This document shows positions 15,341-23,018 of a stretch of 46,587 nucleotides of DNA, piece by piece. Position 1 is the stretch's first letter; each line of letters opens with the position of its first letter. Position numbers and translations under genes: made by a program. Under the pieces are notes generated by a model, which was not told where the DNA came from, did no database searches, and saw only the letters and a list, made by a program, of their open reading frames with translations. The stretch is from Victivallales bacterium (GTDB lineage Bacteria; Verrucomicrobiota; Lentisphaeria; Oligosphaerales; Lenti-02): the NCBI GenBank assembly GCA_003245525.1, contig QKCY01000521.1, positions 1 through 46,587 of the forward strand. The letters are read 5' to 3'.

Positions 15341-17440
15341 TTAGTGCGAGAACCGCAAGGTCAGCTTTTCGTTGCCACTGCTGGCAGCGGTCGCCTGGAC
15401 GGTCAGGAGCCGTCCGTTCTCGGTTGCCTTGACCTGGAGGCTGGTGTCGGCACCCACGAACCGGTAATCGGCCGGCACGCGGAAACGGTAGGTGAAGGTG
15501 TAGCCGCCGACCACGGCCAGATCCAGTTCCAGGGCGCTGCCGTTCCACTGGCAGTCGGCCAGACAGGTCCCGCCCTGGGTGACATGGCGGTCGGTGGAGA
15601 GGAACTGGGGATGGTCCGCCGAACGGTGCAGGGCGACCAGGCGCACGCCATGGCCCGGGACCTCCACGGAGAGAGTATCGGCCACGTCGCCCAGGTCGGT
15701 GGCGGTCCAGAACTCCCAGGCCGTATAGGTGCCCGCCTCCAGCCCCAGATCGGCCAGGCTGGTCTCGACGGGATGCGCCTCCTCGTCCCAGTTGAACAGG
15801 GCGACCACGTCCCACTGGCCGAAGGAGCGGCGGATCTTGAGATCCCAGACCGGCCGCATGGCGAAGATGGGGAAGAGATCCAGGGGGCGGACGTCGCAGA
15901 CTGGCAGGCTCTGCTGGAGCAGGCGCATCCGGTCGGGCGTCAGTTCGGCGAGCTTGTCGCCCGCGAACATGAGCTGGCCGGGCAGGGCGACGATGGTGGT
16001 GGTCAGCCGCGCCTGTTCGGTGGCGTGGTAATCGCCCACCAGCAGGGTGTCGGGGTCCATGTAGAAGACGATGTTGTGGACGAAGAGCTGGTTGAGGGTG
16101 GCGCGGGCCTGGCTCATCAGGTTGTGCCACTTGGAGGTCTGGTTGGGGGAAACGATGTCGCCGCCGATGCGGGAGGCGTCGGCCACCTCGGCTTCGGGAC
16201 CCGTGTAGTGGCCCTGGCAGGCGAGGAAGATGCTGTCCGGCCCGATTCCCTCGCGGAAGGCGCGCACGCACAGCTCGAAGGGGTTCGGGCACTCGTCGCG
16301 GAAGGCGGCCTTCACCTCGTCCCGCTCGAAGAAGTGGGCCGAGTAGCCGTGGCTGCGGCCCGACATGCCATCGATCTTGAAGAACTCGTAGCCCCACTCT
16401 TCGCGCATGATCCGGTGCATCTCGCGCATATGGGCCTGGACTTCGGGCTGGGAGGGGTCGAGCAGATAGCGGCCCGACCAATTGGCGAAGGGCTCGCCAT
16501 TGGCCTGGTGGAGGAACCAGGACTTGTGGGCCTCGTAGAACTCGCGGTCGCCGGTGCCGAAGGGGGCGGTCCAGATACCGGGACGGAACCCGAGCGCGCG
16601 GATATCCTCGGCAAGCTGCTTCATGCCCTTGGGGAACTGGGTGGCATGGGCGCTCAGGTCGAGGTTGTGGAAGTGGGCCACCGGGAGCTTGCTGGAGTTG
16701 CCCTGCCAGGACTCCATAGACCAGATTTCCATGCCGAAGGGCTTCAGGTGTTCGGCCCCGACCCGGGCCTCGGCGAGGTTCTCTTCGGCTCCGGCCTGGT
16801 CGAAGTAGGTGTTCCAGCTCATCCAGCCGGTGGGGGGGCTGGGGCAGCGGCTCTTGTCAATAGGGGCGTAGTAGGGCACGTAGCGCGAACGGTAGTAGTC
16901 GGGCAGCAACTCCACGACGAGGGCGGAGCGGGCGGCATCCTCGATCCGGGCGATGAGGTCCACGGCGAACTGGCCGTCGCCGCTGCCGAGAACGACGCGG
17001 CTGCCGGCAAAGCGGAGCGCGGTGTCGGTGGCGATGTCGAACAGGCTGTCGTTGAGGGCGCTGTCGGCGGGCCCGGAGGCGAGCTGTACCACCTTGCTGT
17101 CGGCGGCTGGCGCATCCAGCCGGCAGGCGAAGGTGGTGGTGCCGACGGCGGCCGTGCCCTGGCAGCGCAGCGTGCCGGGATAGAACTGGGCGGTGCGGTG
17201 GTGAACCAGAATCTCCAAGCGGTCGCCCTGGCCGACGAAGCTCAGGTAGCCTTGGACATTGCTCTGGGCATCGAGCAGGGCCAGCCGTTCCGGGATGGCG
17301 TCGCGCGATTCGACGACGGACCATGTCTCTTCGCCCCGGGCGAAGGAGAGCTGGGCCTCGAGGCTGGCACCGGCAGGGTGGCGCAGGACAAGGGACGGGG
17401 CGGAGAACTGGACCGACCAGGAACCACGCTGGATATTCAC
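15341..17440 (-). CDS. Cytosolic GH36-like alpha-galactosidase-type glycosidase
   Basis: A 699-residue protein without a signal peptide. An N-terminal beta-sandwich is followed by the catalytic barrel, beginning with PPTGWMSWNTYFD, typical of GH27/GH36. FFKIDGMSG carries the predicted nucleophile Asp357, and DASRIGGDI carries the predicted acid/base Asp428, placed four residues after an Arg as in GH27/36. A C-terminal beta domain completes the enzyme. It probably removes alpha-linked galactose or a related sugar from imported oligosaccharides; specificity cannot be read from sequence. The start is a GTG with AGGAAG 9 nt upstream. It lies 37 bp after mreC and upstream of the Fe-S reductase, a possible operon. 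Confidence 0.82.
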   Translation of the reverse strand: MNIQRGSWSVQFSAPSLVLRHPAGASLEAQLSFARGEETWSVVESRDAIPERLALLDAQSNVQGYLSFVGQGDRLEILVHHRTAQFYPGTLRCQGTAAVGTTTFACRLDAPAADSKVVQLASGPADSALNDSLFDIATDTALRFAGSRVVLGSGDGQFAVDLIARIEDAARSALVVELLPDYYRSRYVPYYAPIDKSRCPSPPTGWMSWNTYFDQAGAEENLAEARVGAEHLKPFGMEIWSMESWQGNSSKLPVAHFHNLDLSAHATQFPKGMKQLAEDIRALGFRPGIWTAPFGTGDREFYEAHKSWFLHQANGEPFANWSGRYLLDPSQPEVQAHMREMHRIMREEWGYEFFKIDGMSGRSHGYSAHFFERDEVKAAFRDECPNPFELCVRAFREGIGPDSIFLACQGHYTGPEAEVADASRIGGDIVSPNQTSKWHNLMSQARATLNQLFVHNIVFYMDPDTLLVGDYHATEQARLTTTIVALPGQLMFAGDKLAELTPDRMRLLQQSLPVCDVRPLDLFPIFAMRPVWDLKIRRSFGQWDVVALFNWDEEAHPVETSLADLGLEAGTYTAWEFWTATDLGDVADTLSVEVPGHGVRLVALHRSADHPQFLSTDRHVTQGGTCLADCQWNGSALELDLAVVGGYTFTYRFRVPADYRFVGADTSLQVKATENGRLLTVQATAASSGNEKLTLRFSH

Positions 17441-17477
17441 GCTGGACTTCCTCTCGACAACAGGCGGGTTGAGCCAA

Positions 17478-18302
17478 TCAGGGGGTACGGGACGCGACCG
17501 GACAAAGGACGGTAACGAAGCTCATCCGCCGAAAACTGGCGGCGGGCTGGATATCCACGCTGACATGGGTGCCTTCCTGGAGGACGGGGCGTCCGGATAC
17601 CCGGCCCACGACGAGGCCGTCCGGGACCGTCCCACCCAGCCCGGAGGTAAGCACCAGTTCGTTCGCGGCGGGCTGGCAGTCCTTGGGCAGGAAGTTGACC
17701 GTGCAATCGGGTGCCTCCCGCCAATGCAACTGGCTGCGGCCCCACAGTACCCCCACCACGCTGCCATCCGCCAGCACCACGCTGAGCTTGCAGGCCCGGT
17801 TGCCGATGGTGTCGACCCGGGCGCTGGCCTTGCCCACCTCCGCCACGCGGCCCATGACATAGCGGCCGTTGAGGACGACGTTGCCCACGGCGATGCCATC
17901 GTCGCTGCCGCGCCCGATCCGGAACCCACGGTTCCAGGTGACCGGGTCGCGGGCAATCACCTCGGCGACCACCGCTTTCCAGCCTGGTCGGGGGGCCAGG
18001 GTCATGGCCAGCCGCAACTCGTTGTTCTCCCGGCGTACAGCGTCGGTCTCCGCCAGTTTCGCCTCGGCTTCGCGGAGTTTGGCGGCTAGGTCGCGGGCCT
18101 CTTCCGCCGTGCTCTGGCCGCCGGGGATCAGGCCTCCCAGCATGCTACCGATTCCGGCGGATAGCCGCTGCCACGATTCCACGAAGGGTCGGGTGACGCC
18201 CCCTGCCGCAGTCTGCCCGGTCTGGCGTCCCTGCGGAGTCCAGCCCAACAGAATGCCGACAATGATGGCGGCCGGGATGATTCTGGTTACGAGTCGGCGC
18301 AT
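17478..18302 (-). CDS. mreC: Cell shape-determining protein MreC
   Basis: A 274-residue inner-membrane protein that organises the cell-wall elongation machinery. It has a short N-terminal membrane helix (RIIPAAIIVGILLGW), a coiled coil (about 60-95, EEARDLAAKLREAEAKLAET) and the periplasmic beta domain with VAEVIARDPVTWNRGFRIGRG and LTSGLGGTVPDGLVVGRV, both characteristic of MreC. The usual neighbours mreB and mreD are absent from the window. I chose the ATG at 18302; a TTG 6 bp earlier is the alternative. No strong ribosome-binding site is visible. Confidence 0.88.
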   Translation of the reverse strand: MRRLVTRIIPAAIIVGILLGWTPQGRQTGQTAAGGVTRPFVESWQRLSAGIGSMLGGLIPGGQSTAEEARDLAAKLREAEAKLAETDAVRRENNELRLAMTLAPRPGWKAVVAEVIARDPVTWNRGFRIGRGSDDGIAVGNVVLNGRYVMGRVAEVGKASARVDTIGNRACKLSVVLADGSVVGVLWGRSQLHWREAPDCTVNFLPKDCQPAANELVLTSGLGGTVPDGLVVGRVSGRPVLQEGTHVSVDIQPAASFRRMSFVTVLCPVASRTP

Positions 18303-18361
18303 AGGCAAGGCGGCAGGAGCGATCGGGTGAAGCAGCGGGTTCCGGGGAGAGGGCTGCGGAC

Positions 18362-19126
18362 CTAGAACAGGGGGATGCCGGTGTCCGCCGGTTTCTTGGG
18401 CTCGGGTTTCGGCTCGGGCTTCGGGGCGGGTTTGGGTTCAGGCTTTGGCTCCGGCTTGGCTTCGGGCTTGGCTACTGGTTCCGGTTCCGGTGCGGGAGAG
18501 GGCGGGGCCGGGGCGGCGACGGGCTCGACCGGCATGGGTTCTTCCACCACGGGCTGCTCGCCGAAGGGAATGGAGCGCGAGGGGGGCAGGGGAACCTGCA
18601 GAGTCGGGGCATAGGCCAGGGACACGCTTGTCGTTCCTTCCCGCACGGAGAAGAGCAGGCGGACCGTACTCTTCTTCAGTTCGAAAAGCCGCTCGTCGAA
18701 GGCATCGGTCCCCTCGGCCATGGCCAGGCAGTCGCTCTGTTCGTCGCTGCCGAAGCGCAACACGAAATCCGTCTTGCCTACGCTCTGGTCGGGACTGAGG
18801 CGGAATTCCGCCACCGCAAACACCTCGCCCGAGGGGGCGTCCCGCTGGACGGTCGAGGGCAGAGCTCCGGGATCGGGGGCGAACTTGCCCTCCTCGATCG
18901 CCTTCGTCACATCGACGGCGGTCACGCTGGTGGCGGGCTCCACTTTGACCAGTTGGCCGCAATGGACCCGGAGGGGAAGCACCGGGGGGGGAGGTTCGGG
19001 AACCGGAACCGCCTCGGGCTGGGTCTCGGCCGGTGTGGCCGCAGACGCGTCGGGAACGGCGTCCTGAGCCCAGAGCAGGGGAATGGCGAGTCCGGTGGCG
19101 AGGAGTGCGGCGAACCAACGTTTCAT
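18362..19126 (-). CDS. Secreted protein with C-terminal KPEP proline-rich repeats, unknown function
   Basis: A 254-residue protein with a clear signal peptide (MKRWFAALLATGLAIPLLWAQ). After a short Pro-rich linker comes a domain of about 130 residues that I do not recognise (VHCGQLVKVEPATSVTAVDV...). The last 60 residues are a low-complexity run of Pro, Glu, Lys and Ala with KPEP/KPAP repeats, ending in DTGIPLF. Such tails can span the periplasm or bind peptidoglycan, but this one is at the C-terminus and lacks a TonB-type domain. AAGGAG lies 8 nt before the ATG. It sits between rph and mreC, 59 bp before mreC, so an envelope role is plausible. Confidence 0.8.
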   Translation of the reverse strand: MKRWFAALLATGLAIPLLWAQDAVPDASAATPAETQPEAVPVPEPPPPVLPLRVHCGQLVKVEPATSVTAVDVTKAIEEGKFAPDPGALPSTVQRDAPSGEVFAVAEFRLSPDQSVGKTDFVLRFGSDEQSDCLAMAEGTDAFDERLFELKKSTVRLLFSVREGTTSVSLAYAPTLQVPLPPSRSIPFGEQPVVEEPMPVEPVAAPAPPSPAPEPEPVAKPEAKPEPKPEPKPAPKPEPKPEPKKPADTGIPLF

Positions 19127-19152
19127 GGGAAGTACTCCTTGCAGCGGAGGGG

Positions 19153-19887
19153 TCAACGGGAACGGCCGGCGAGGGCGGCCTGTTGGAGATCGAGAATCTC
19201 GCGCAGGCCCTTTTCGGCCAGGGCGAGAAGACGGTTGAGCTGGTCGCGGCTGAAGGGGGTCTCCTCCGCCGTGCCCTGAAGTTCCACGAACTCGCCCGCC
19301 GCGGTCATCACCACATTCATATCCACGGCGGCGGCCGAGTCTTCCTCGTAGCAGAGATCGAGCAGCTCCTGCCCCGCCAGGATGCCGACGCTGACGGCGG
19401 CTACGCGGGAACGCACCGGCCACTCGGGCAGGTCGCCCTGCTCCTTGAGGCGGGTCAGGGCCAGTTCGAGGGCCACGGCGGCACCGCAGATGGAGGCGCA
19501 GCGGGTGCCGCCATCGGCATCCAGCACGTCGCAGTCCAGGTAGATGGTCTTGCTGGGCAGCTTCGCCAGGTCCACCACGGAGCGGAGGCTGCGTCCCACC
19601 AGCCGCTGGATCTCGGAGGTGCGGCCGCTCGGCTGGCTGCGCTCGCGACTGCCCCGGGGCCGGGTGGCGCCGGGGAGCATCTGGTATTCCGCCGTGATCC
19701 AGCCTCCCGGCTTGCCCTCGGCAGCCATCCAGCGGGGGACCGAATCCACCACGCTGGCCGCGCAGAGAACCCGGGTATGCCCGCAGGATACGAGAACCGA
19801 TCCGGTCGGTGCCCGTTGGACGTCGAGTTCAAAGGAGACCGGGCGGAGTTGGTCCCACGCCCTGCCGTCGGTGCGTCTGTCGCTCAT
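19153..19887 (-). CDS. rph: Ribonuclease PH
   Basis: A 244-residue phosphorolytic 3'-5' exoribonuclease that trims tRNA 3' ends. Nearly every family block is present: MSDRRTDGRAWDQLRPV at the N-terminus, VLVSCGHTRVLCAASV, QMLPGATRPRGSRE, GRTSEIQRLVGRSLRSVVDL, DCDVLDADGGTRCASICGA (active-site region) and VDMNVVMTAAGEFVELQGTAEETPFSRDQL. The length is normal. The ATG at 19887 has no obvious Shine-Dalgarno sequence. Divergent from the lipoprotein gene across 105 bp; first in a minus-strand series with the Pro-rich protein and mreC. Confidence 0.95.
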   Translation of the reverse strand: MSDRRTDGRAWDQLRPVSFELDVQRAPTGSVLVSCGHTRVLCAASVVDSVPRWMAAEGKPGGWITAEYQMLPGATRPRGSRERSQPSGRTSEIQRLVGRSLRSVVDLAKLPSKTIYLDCDVLDADGGTRCASICGAAVALELALTRLKEQGDLPEWPVRSRVAAVSVGILAGQELLDLCYEEDSAAAVDMNVVMTAAGEFVELQGTAEETPFSRDQLNRLLALAEKGLREILDLQQAALAGRSR

Positions 19888-19938
19888 TATGGGAATCCAG
19901 CGTGTCGGTGCTATGTTTGCCAAGACTAAAAATCTCGC

Positions 19939-19960
19939 GCGGTTGATAGGGACTTTCAAC
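19939..19960. promoter_or_regulatory. Small inverted repeat in the rph/lipoprotein divergent intergenic region
   Basis: GGTTGA and TCAACC flank a 9-nt centre within the 105-bp gap between rph and the divergent lipoprotein gene. The gap is AT-richer than the coding sequence. It may be an operator or part of the promoters; I found no pair of -35/-10 boxes good enough to name. Confidence 0.25.
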
Positions 19961-19992
19961 CATTTGGCTCGGTTTTTCAGGGAGCATGACTC

Positions 19993-21087
19993 TTGCGCAG
20001 GCCATGGTGGCTGATTTTGGCGGTGGGGCTGATCGGGGCCGGATGCGGCCGCGAAGCCGTGCCCGACTATGACGGCGTGGAGAGCCGCCTGTTGGCGGAG
20101 GTGCTCGATGGCCTGCGCCATGGCGATCCCGCCGACACCCTGGCCGCGTTGCAGAAGCTGGGCGATGTGGACCCCGACTCCCGTCTGCCGGACCTGGTGG
20201 TGGCCCATGAGCGCGACCGCGACCTGGTGGTGCGTCTGAACCGCCATCTGGCCGCAGGCGAACTGGAACAGGCAGGCGAGATCCTGCGCCACCAACGGCG
20301 GTTCGGCGACATGGGCACCAGCCTGATGGCCTGGAGCGGGTTGCCGGATGCCCTGCGGGCGATGGAGATCTACATCCAGGGCAAGCCGTATCCCACCTCG
20401 GCGGGAGCCAGCCGCGCGTTGGCCCGGCTGGACGAGTACCAACCGCTGCTGGGGCCTTCCCCGGCCTTCCAGGGCTTCCTGGCGGCGGAACAGGAGGCGA
20501 ACCGCCATCTGGCGGCAGCCGAACAGGACCGGGTCACCCAATCGCTGGTGTGGGACGTGGACCAACTGGTGCTGGTGGGCGATAGCCGGGCCGAGGATGT
20601 CCTGGCGCTGATCGTGGCTACCGTCGGCGAAGACCATCCCTTGCCTGCCACGGTGCGGGCGGTGGCGCGCGGCGACTGGCGGAAGGTGAAGGAACTGTCG
20701 GAGGCCGGGACTCCGGGCCTCTACCAGAGCGAGTATCTTGAGATCGCGTTCGCCATGTTCTGGGACGAGCTGTCCCCGTCGGTGCGCCAGGCCCTCGGGC
20801 GGGGACTCATGAACCTGCCACCTTGCACCCTGTCGGGCCTCTTGCTCCATGCCCGCTACGCCGCTTTCTACGGGCGGATGGATGATGCGGTCGCCTACAT
20901 CCGGGAACTGAGCTCCTCGGTCCAGATGACCCCCTTCCTCGTGGGTCGCATCCTGCAGGGCATGGTGTTGCCCAAAGCGGCGTTTGCGGATTCGTGCTGG
21001 CAGACGCCCTGTCCCAGCGTCACCGATTTCCTCGACCGCATCGACCAGTTGCGGGCGAACCCAGCCCTCGCAGGAAAACAGCCATGA
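19993..21087 (+). CDS. Predicted helical lipoprotein of unknown function
   Basis: A 364-residue protein whose signal peptide ends in a lipobox, LIGAGC, so it is probably lipid-anchored. The rest is rich in Leu, Ala and Arg and looks all-helical, with repeated helix pairs reminiscent of TPR-like solenoids, but I do not recognise a family. The start is TTG at 19993 with GGGAG about 9 nt upstream; the nearby ATG at 19986 is out of frame. The stop TGA overlaps the ATG of the next gene by 4 bp (ATGA), so it is translationally coupled to a periplasmic peptidyl-prolyl isomerase, which suggests a role in envelope protein folding or assembly. Confidence 0.8.
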   Translation: MRRPWWLILAVGLIGAGCGREAVPDYDGVESRLLAEVLDGLRHGDPADTLAALQKLGDVDPDSRLPDLVVAHERDRDLVVRLNRHLAAGELEQAGEILRHQRRFGDMGTSLMAWSGLPDALRAMEIYIQGKPYPTSAGASRALARLDEYQPLLGPSPAFQGFLAAEQEANRHLAAAEQDRVTQSLVWDVDQLVLVGDSRAEDVLALIVATVGEDHPLPATVRAVARGDWRKVKELSEAGTPGLYQSEYLEIAFAMFWDELSPSVRQALGRGLMNLPPCTLSGLLLHARYAAFYGRMDDAVAYIRELSSSVQMTPFLVGRILQGMVLPKAAFADSCWQTPCPSVTDFLDRIDQLRANPALAGKQP

Positions 21088-22109
21088 GCTTCCGCCGCTT
21101 CTTCGTCCTGATCCTGGTTCTGGCTGCCTTGCCGGGCCGCGCCCAGACCGCCCCCGCCGCCATGACGGCTGGCGAGGCGCGGGTCGAGGCGGACCGGGTA
21201 CTCTCGTTCATTCCCCGCGTTGCCGCCTCCTTCACCGGGGGCGCAGTCACCGGGGACGAGATCCGCCAGCTCATGAAGGCGCAGTTGGTGGCCCGCTTCC
21301 AGGCCGGTGTCGAACTCTCCCCCGAGCAGTTGCAGCAATGGGCGCGGGTTCTGGCCGAGTCGGAACTGGACCACCAGTTGCTCCTCCAGCAAGCTGCGGC
21401 GGCGGGATACACCCCCGATCTGCTGGGAGCGCGCGAGGAACTGGCCCAACGGCGCGACCAGATGGGCGACGAGGCGTTTGCCCAGACCATGGCCATGCAG
21501 GGTGTGCCCGCCGATGTGGTGGTGCGCAAGCTGGCCGAGAACCGGATGGTCAACAAATGGGTGAGCGAGCAGGTAGCCCCCACGATCACGGCGACCGAGG
21601 AAGATGCCAAGGACTACTACGACAAGCACCTGGACGAATTCACCCTGCCTGCATCCCGGCGGCTGTGGCATATCCTCATCGCCGTGCCGCCGGACACGCC
21701 CAAGGAGCGGCGCAAGCTCTCCCGACAGAACGCCGAGGATATCCTCCAGCGGCTGCGGGAGGGGGTCAGTTTCCAGCGGATGGCCAAGTCAGGCAGCGAC
21801 TGTCCCAGCGCCGTCAACGAGGGCGATCTGGGCCTGGTGCCGCTGGACCAGCTCAACAAGGCTCTCCAACCCGTGGCCAAGAAGCTCGCTTTCGGCGAGA
21901 TCAGCGCGGTGATCGAGAGCACCACGGGCTATCATCTGCTCATGGCCGGGGCCACGGTCCCGGAGGCGCGCATCCCCTTTGCGGAGGTCAAACAGCGCAT
22001 TCTGCGGCGGTTGCAGGGCGAACTGGCGGGGCAGGCCATGGACCGGCTGAAGCAGAACGCCCGCGAGGCCGCCCACGCCGAAGTGCATATCCCCGAGATC
22101 GGCGAATGA
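21084..22109 (+). CDS. Periplasmic parvulin-type peptidyl-prolyl isomerase (SurA/PpiC-like)
   Basis: A 341-residue exported chaperone/isomerase. A signal peptide (MSFRRFFVLILVLAALPGRA) is followed by a helical chaperone region of about 160 residues resembling the SurA N-domain, then a parvulin domain from about 190 to 310: SRRLWHILIAV at the start, GVSFQRMAKSGSDCPS and EGDLGLVPLDQL in the middle, and TTGYHLLMAGA at the end. This is the usual PF00639 layout. It probably helps outer-membrane or secreted proteins fold. It overlaps the lipoprotein stop and the methyltransferase start by 4 bp each. Confidence 0.88.
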   Translation: MSFRRFFVLILVLAALPGRAQTAPAAMTAGEARVEADRVLSFIPRVAASFTGGAVTGDEIRQLMKAQLVARFQAGVELSPEQLQQWARVLAESELDHQLLLQQAAAAGYTPDLLGAREELAQRRDQMGDEAFAQTMAMQGVPADVVVRKLAENRMVNKWVSEQVAPTITATEEDAKDYYDKHLDEFTLPASRRLWHILIAVPPDTPKERRKLSRQNAEDILQRLREGVSFQRMAKSGSDCPSAVNEGDLGLVPLDQLNKALQPVAKKLAFGEISAVIESTTGYHLLMAGATVPEARIPFAEVKQRILRRLQGELAGQAMDRLKQNAREAAHAEVHIPEIGE

Positions 22110-22891
22110 GCCAGGCCTCGCGGAGCTATTGGGACGCGATCGCTGGCGAGTACCAACGCGATATCCGGATCCGGGTGGACGACTTCCACTACGGTCCCCT
22201 GGTGCCGGGCGACCGCGAGCTGGGGCTGCTTCCCCCCGACATCGCGGGCTTGCGCTGCCTGGAACTTGGCTGCGGCGGCGCGCAGAACTCGGTCTATCTC
22301 GCCACCCAGGGGGCTCGGTGCGTGGCCTGCGACCTCTCCGGCGGGCAACTGGCCACCGCCCGGCGGCTGAACCGGGAATACCGGACCGACGTGCAACTGG
22401 TCCAGGCCGACCTGGACGCCTTGCCGTTCCGGAGCGATGCCTCCTTCGATCTGGTCCACTCCGCCTATGCCTTGCCCTTTCTCAAGGAACCGGAGAGACT
22501 CATCCAGGCGGTCGCGGACCGGCTGGTCTCCGGCGGCGTCTTCCTATTGAGCACCGCCCATCCCCTCGCCATGGGCGAATGGCTGGAGGTGGACGAAGGC
22601 GAGACGGGCATCTTCACCCAGAACTACTTCCAGCCCGCCAAGGACTGGCGGCAGGAGGGCGACGCCGAGGAAGTCTGCCATGCCGTGCCGGTGAGCGTCC
22701 TGTTCGGCTGGCTCCGTTCTGCCGGGCTCGTGGTGGACCGGCTGCTCGAACCGTCCCCCCAGCCCCGGACCGTGCTCTCCGACCGCGCCCTGCGCGAGCA
22801 GGCTCCCTACTGGAGCGAGGACTGGTTGGAGCGTCGCGACGAGCTTTCCCGGATTCCCTTCCTGCTCGTCTTCCGCGCCGTCAAGCCCTGA
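22106..22891 (+). CDS. SAM-dependent methyltransferase (class I)
   Basis: A 261-residue Rossmann-fold methyltransferase. Motif I is CLELGCGGAQNSVYLA (about 51-66), the acidic motif II end is ACDLSGGQL, motif post-II is VQADLDALPF, and SAYALPFLKEP corresponds to motif IV. It belongs to the broad Methyltransf_11/25 group; the substrate is unknown. The ATGA overlap with the isomerase gene means coupled translation, but the family does not point to a shared pathway. It is followed by a strong hairpin. Confidence 0.85.
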   Translation: MSQASRSYWDAIAGEYQRDIRIRVDDFHYGPLVPGDRELGLLPPDIAGLRCLELGCGGAQNSVYLATQGARCVACDLSGGQLATARRLNREYRTDVQLVQADLDALPFRSDASFDLVHSAYALPFLKEPERLIQAVADRLVSGGVFLLSTAHPLAMGEWLEVDEGETGIFTQNYFQPAKDWRQEGDAEEVCHAVPVSVLFGWLRSAGLVVDRLLEPSPQPRTVLSDRALREQAPYWSEDWLERRDELSRIPFLLVFRAVKP

Positions 22892-22966
22892 TGCCGTTCG
22901 TTCCACCCCTGACGACGCGAAGCGGAATCCACGCCGACCGGTTCCGCGTCAACCCACGCAACGGAA

Positions 22967-22988
22967 GGCGGCGACAGCAGTCGCCGCC
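22967..22988. terminator. Bidirectional terminator hairpin
   Basis: A perfect 9-bp GC-rich stem, GGCGGCGAC (22967-22975) with GTCGCCGCC (22980-22988), encloses the 4-nt loop AGCA. It lies between the convergent methyltransferase (stop at 22891) and the Na/Pi cotransporter gene (stop at 23019). There is no clear T run. A weaker GCGGAA/TTCCGC repeat precedes it. Confidence 0.6.
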
Positions 22989-23018
22989 ACCCGTGTTCGG
23001 TCGTTCCGCCACTGCGCC

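Noticed and set aside
18362-18545. TonB-like protein based on Pro-Glu-Lys repeats
   Set aside because: The repeats are at the extreme C-terminus, and no TonB C-terminal domain or ExbB/ExbD gene is present.
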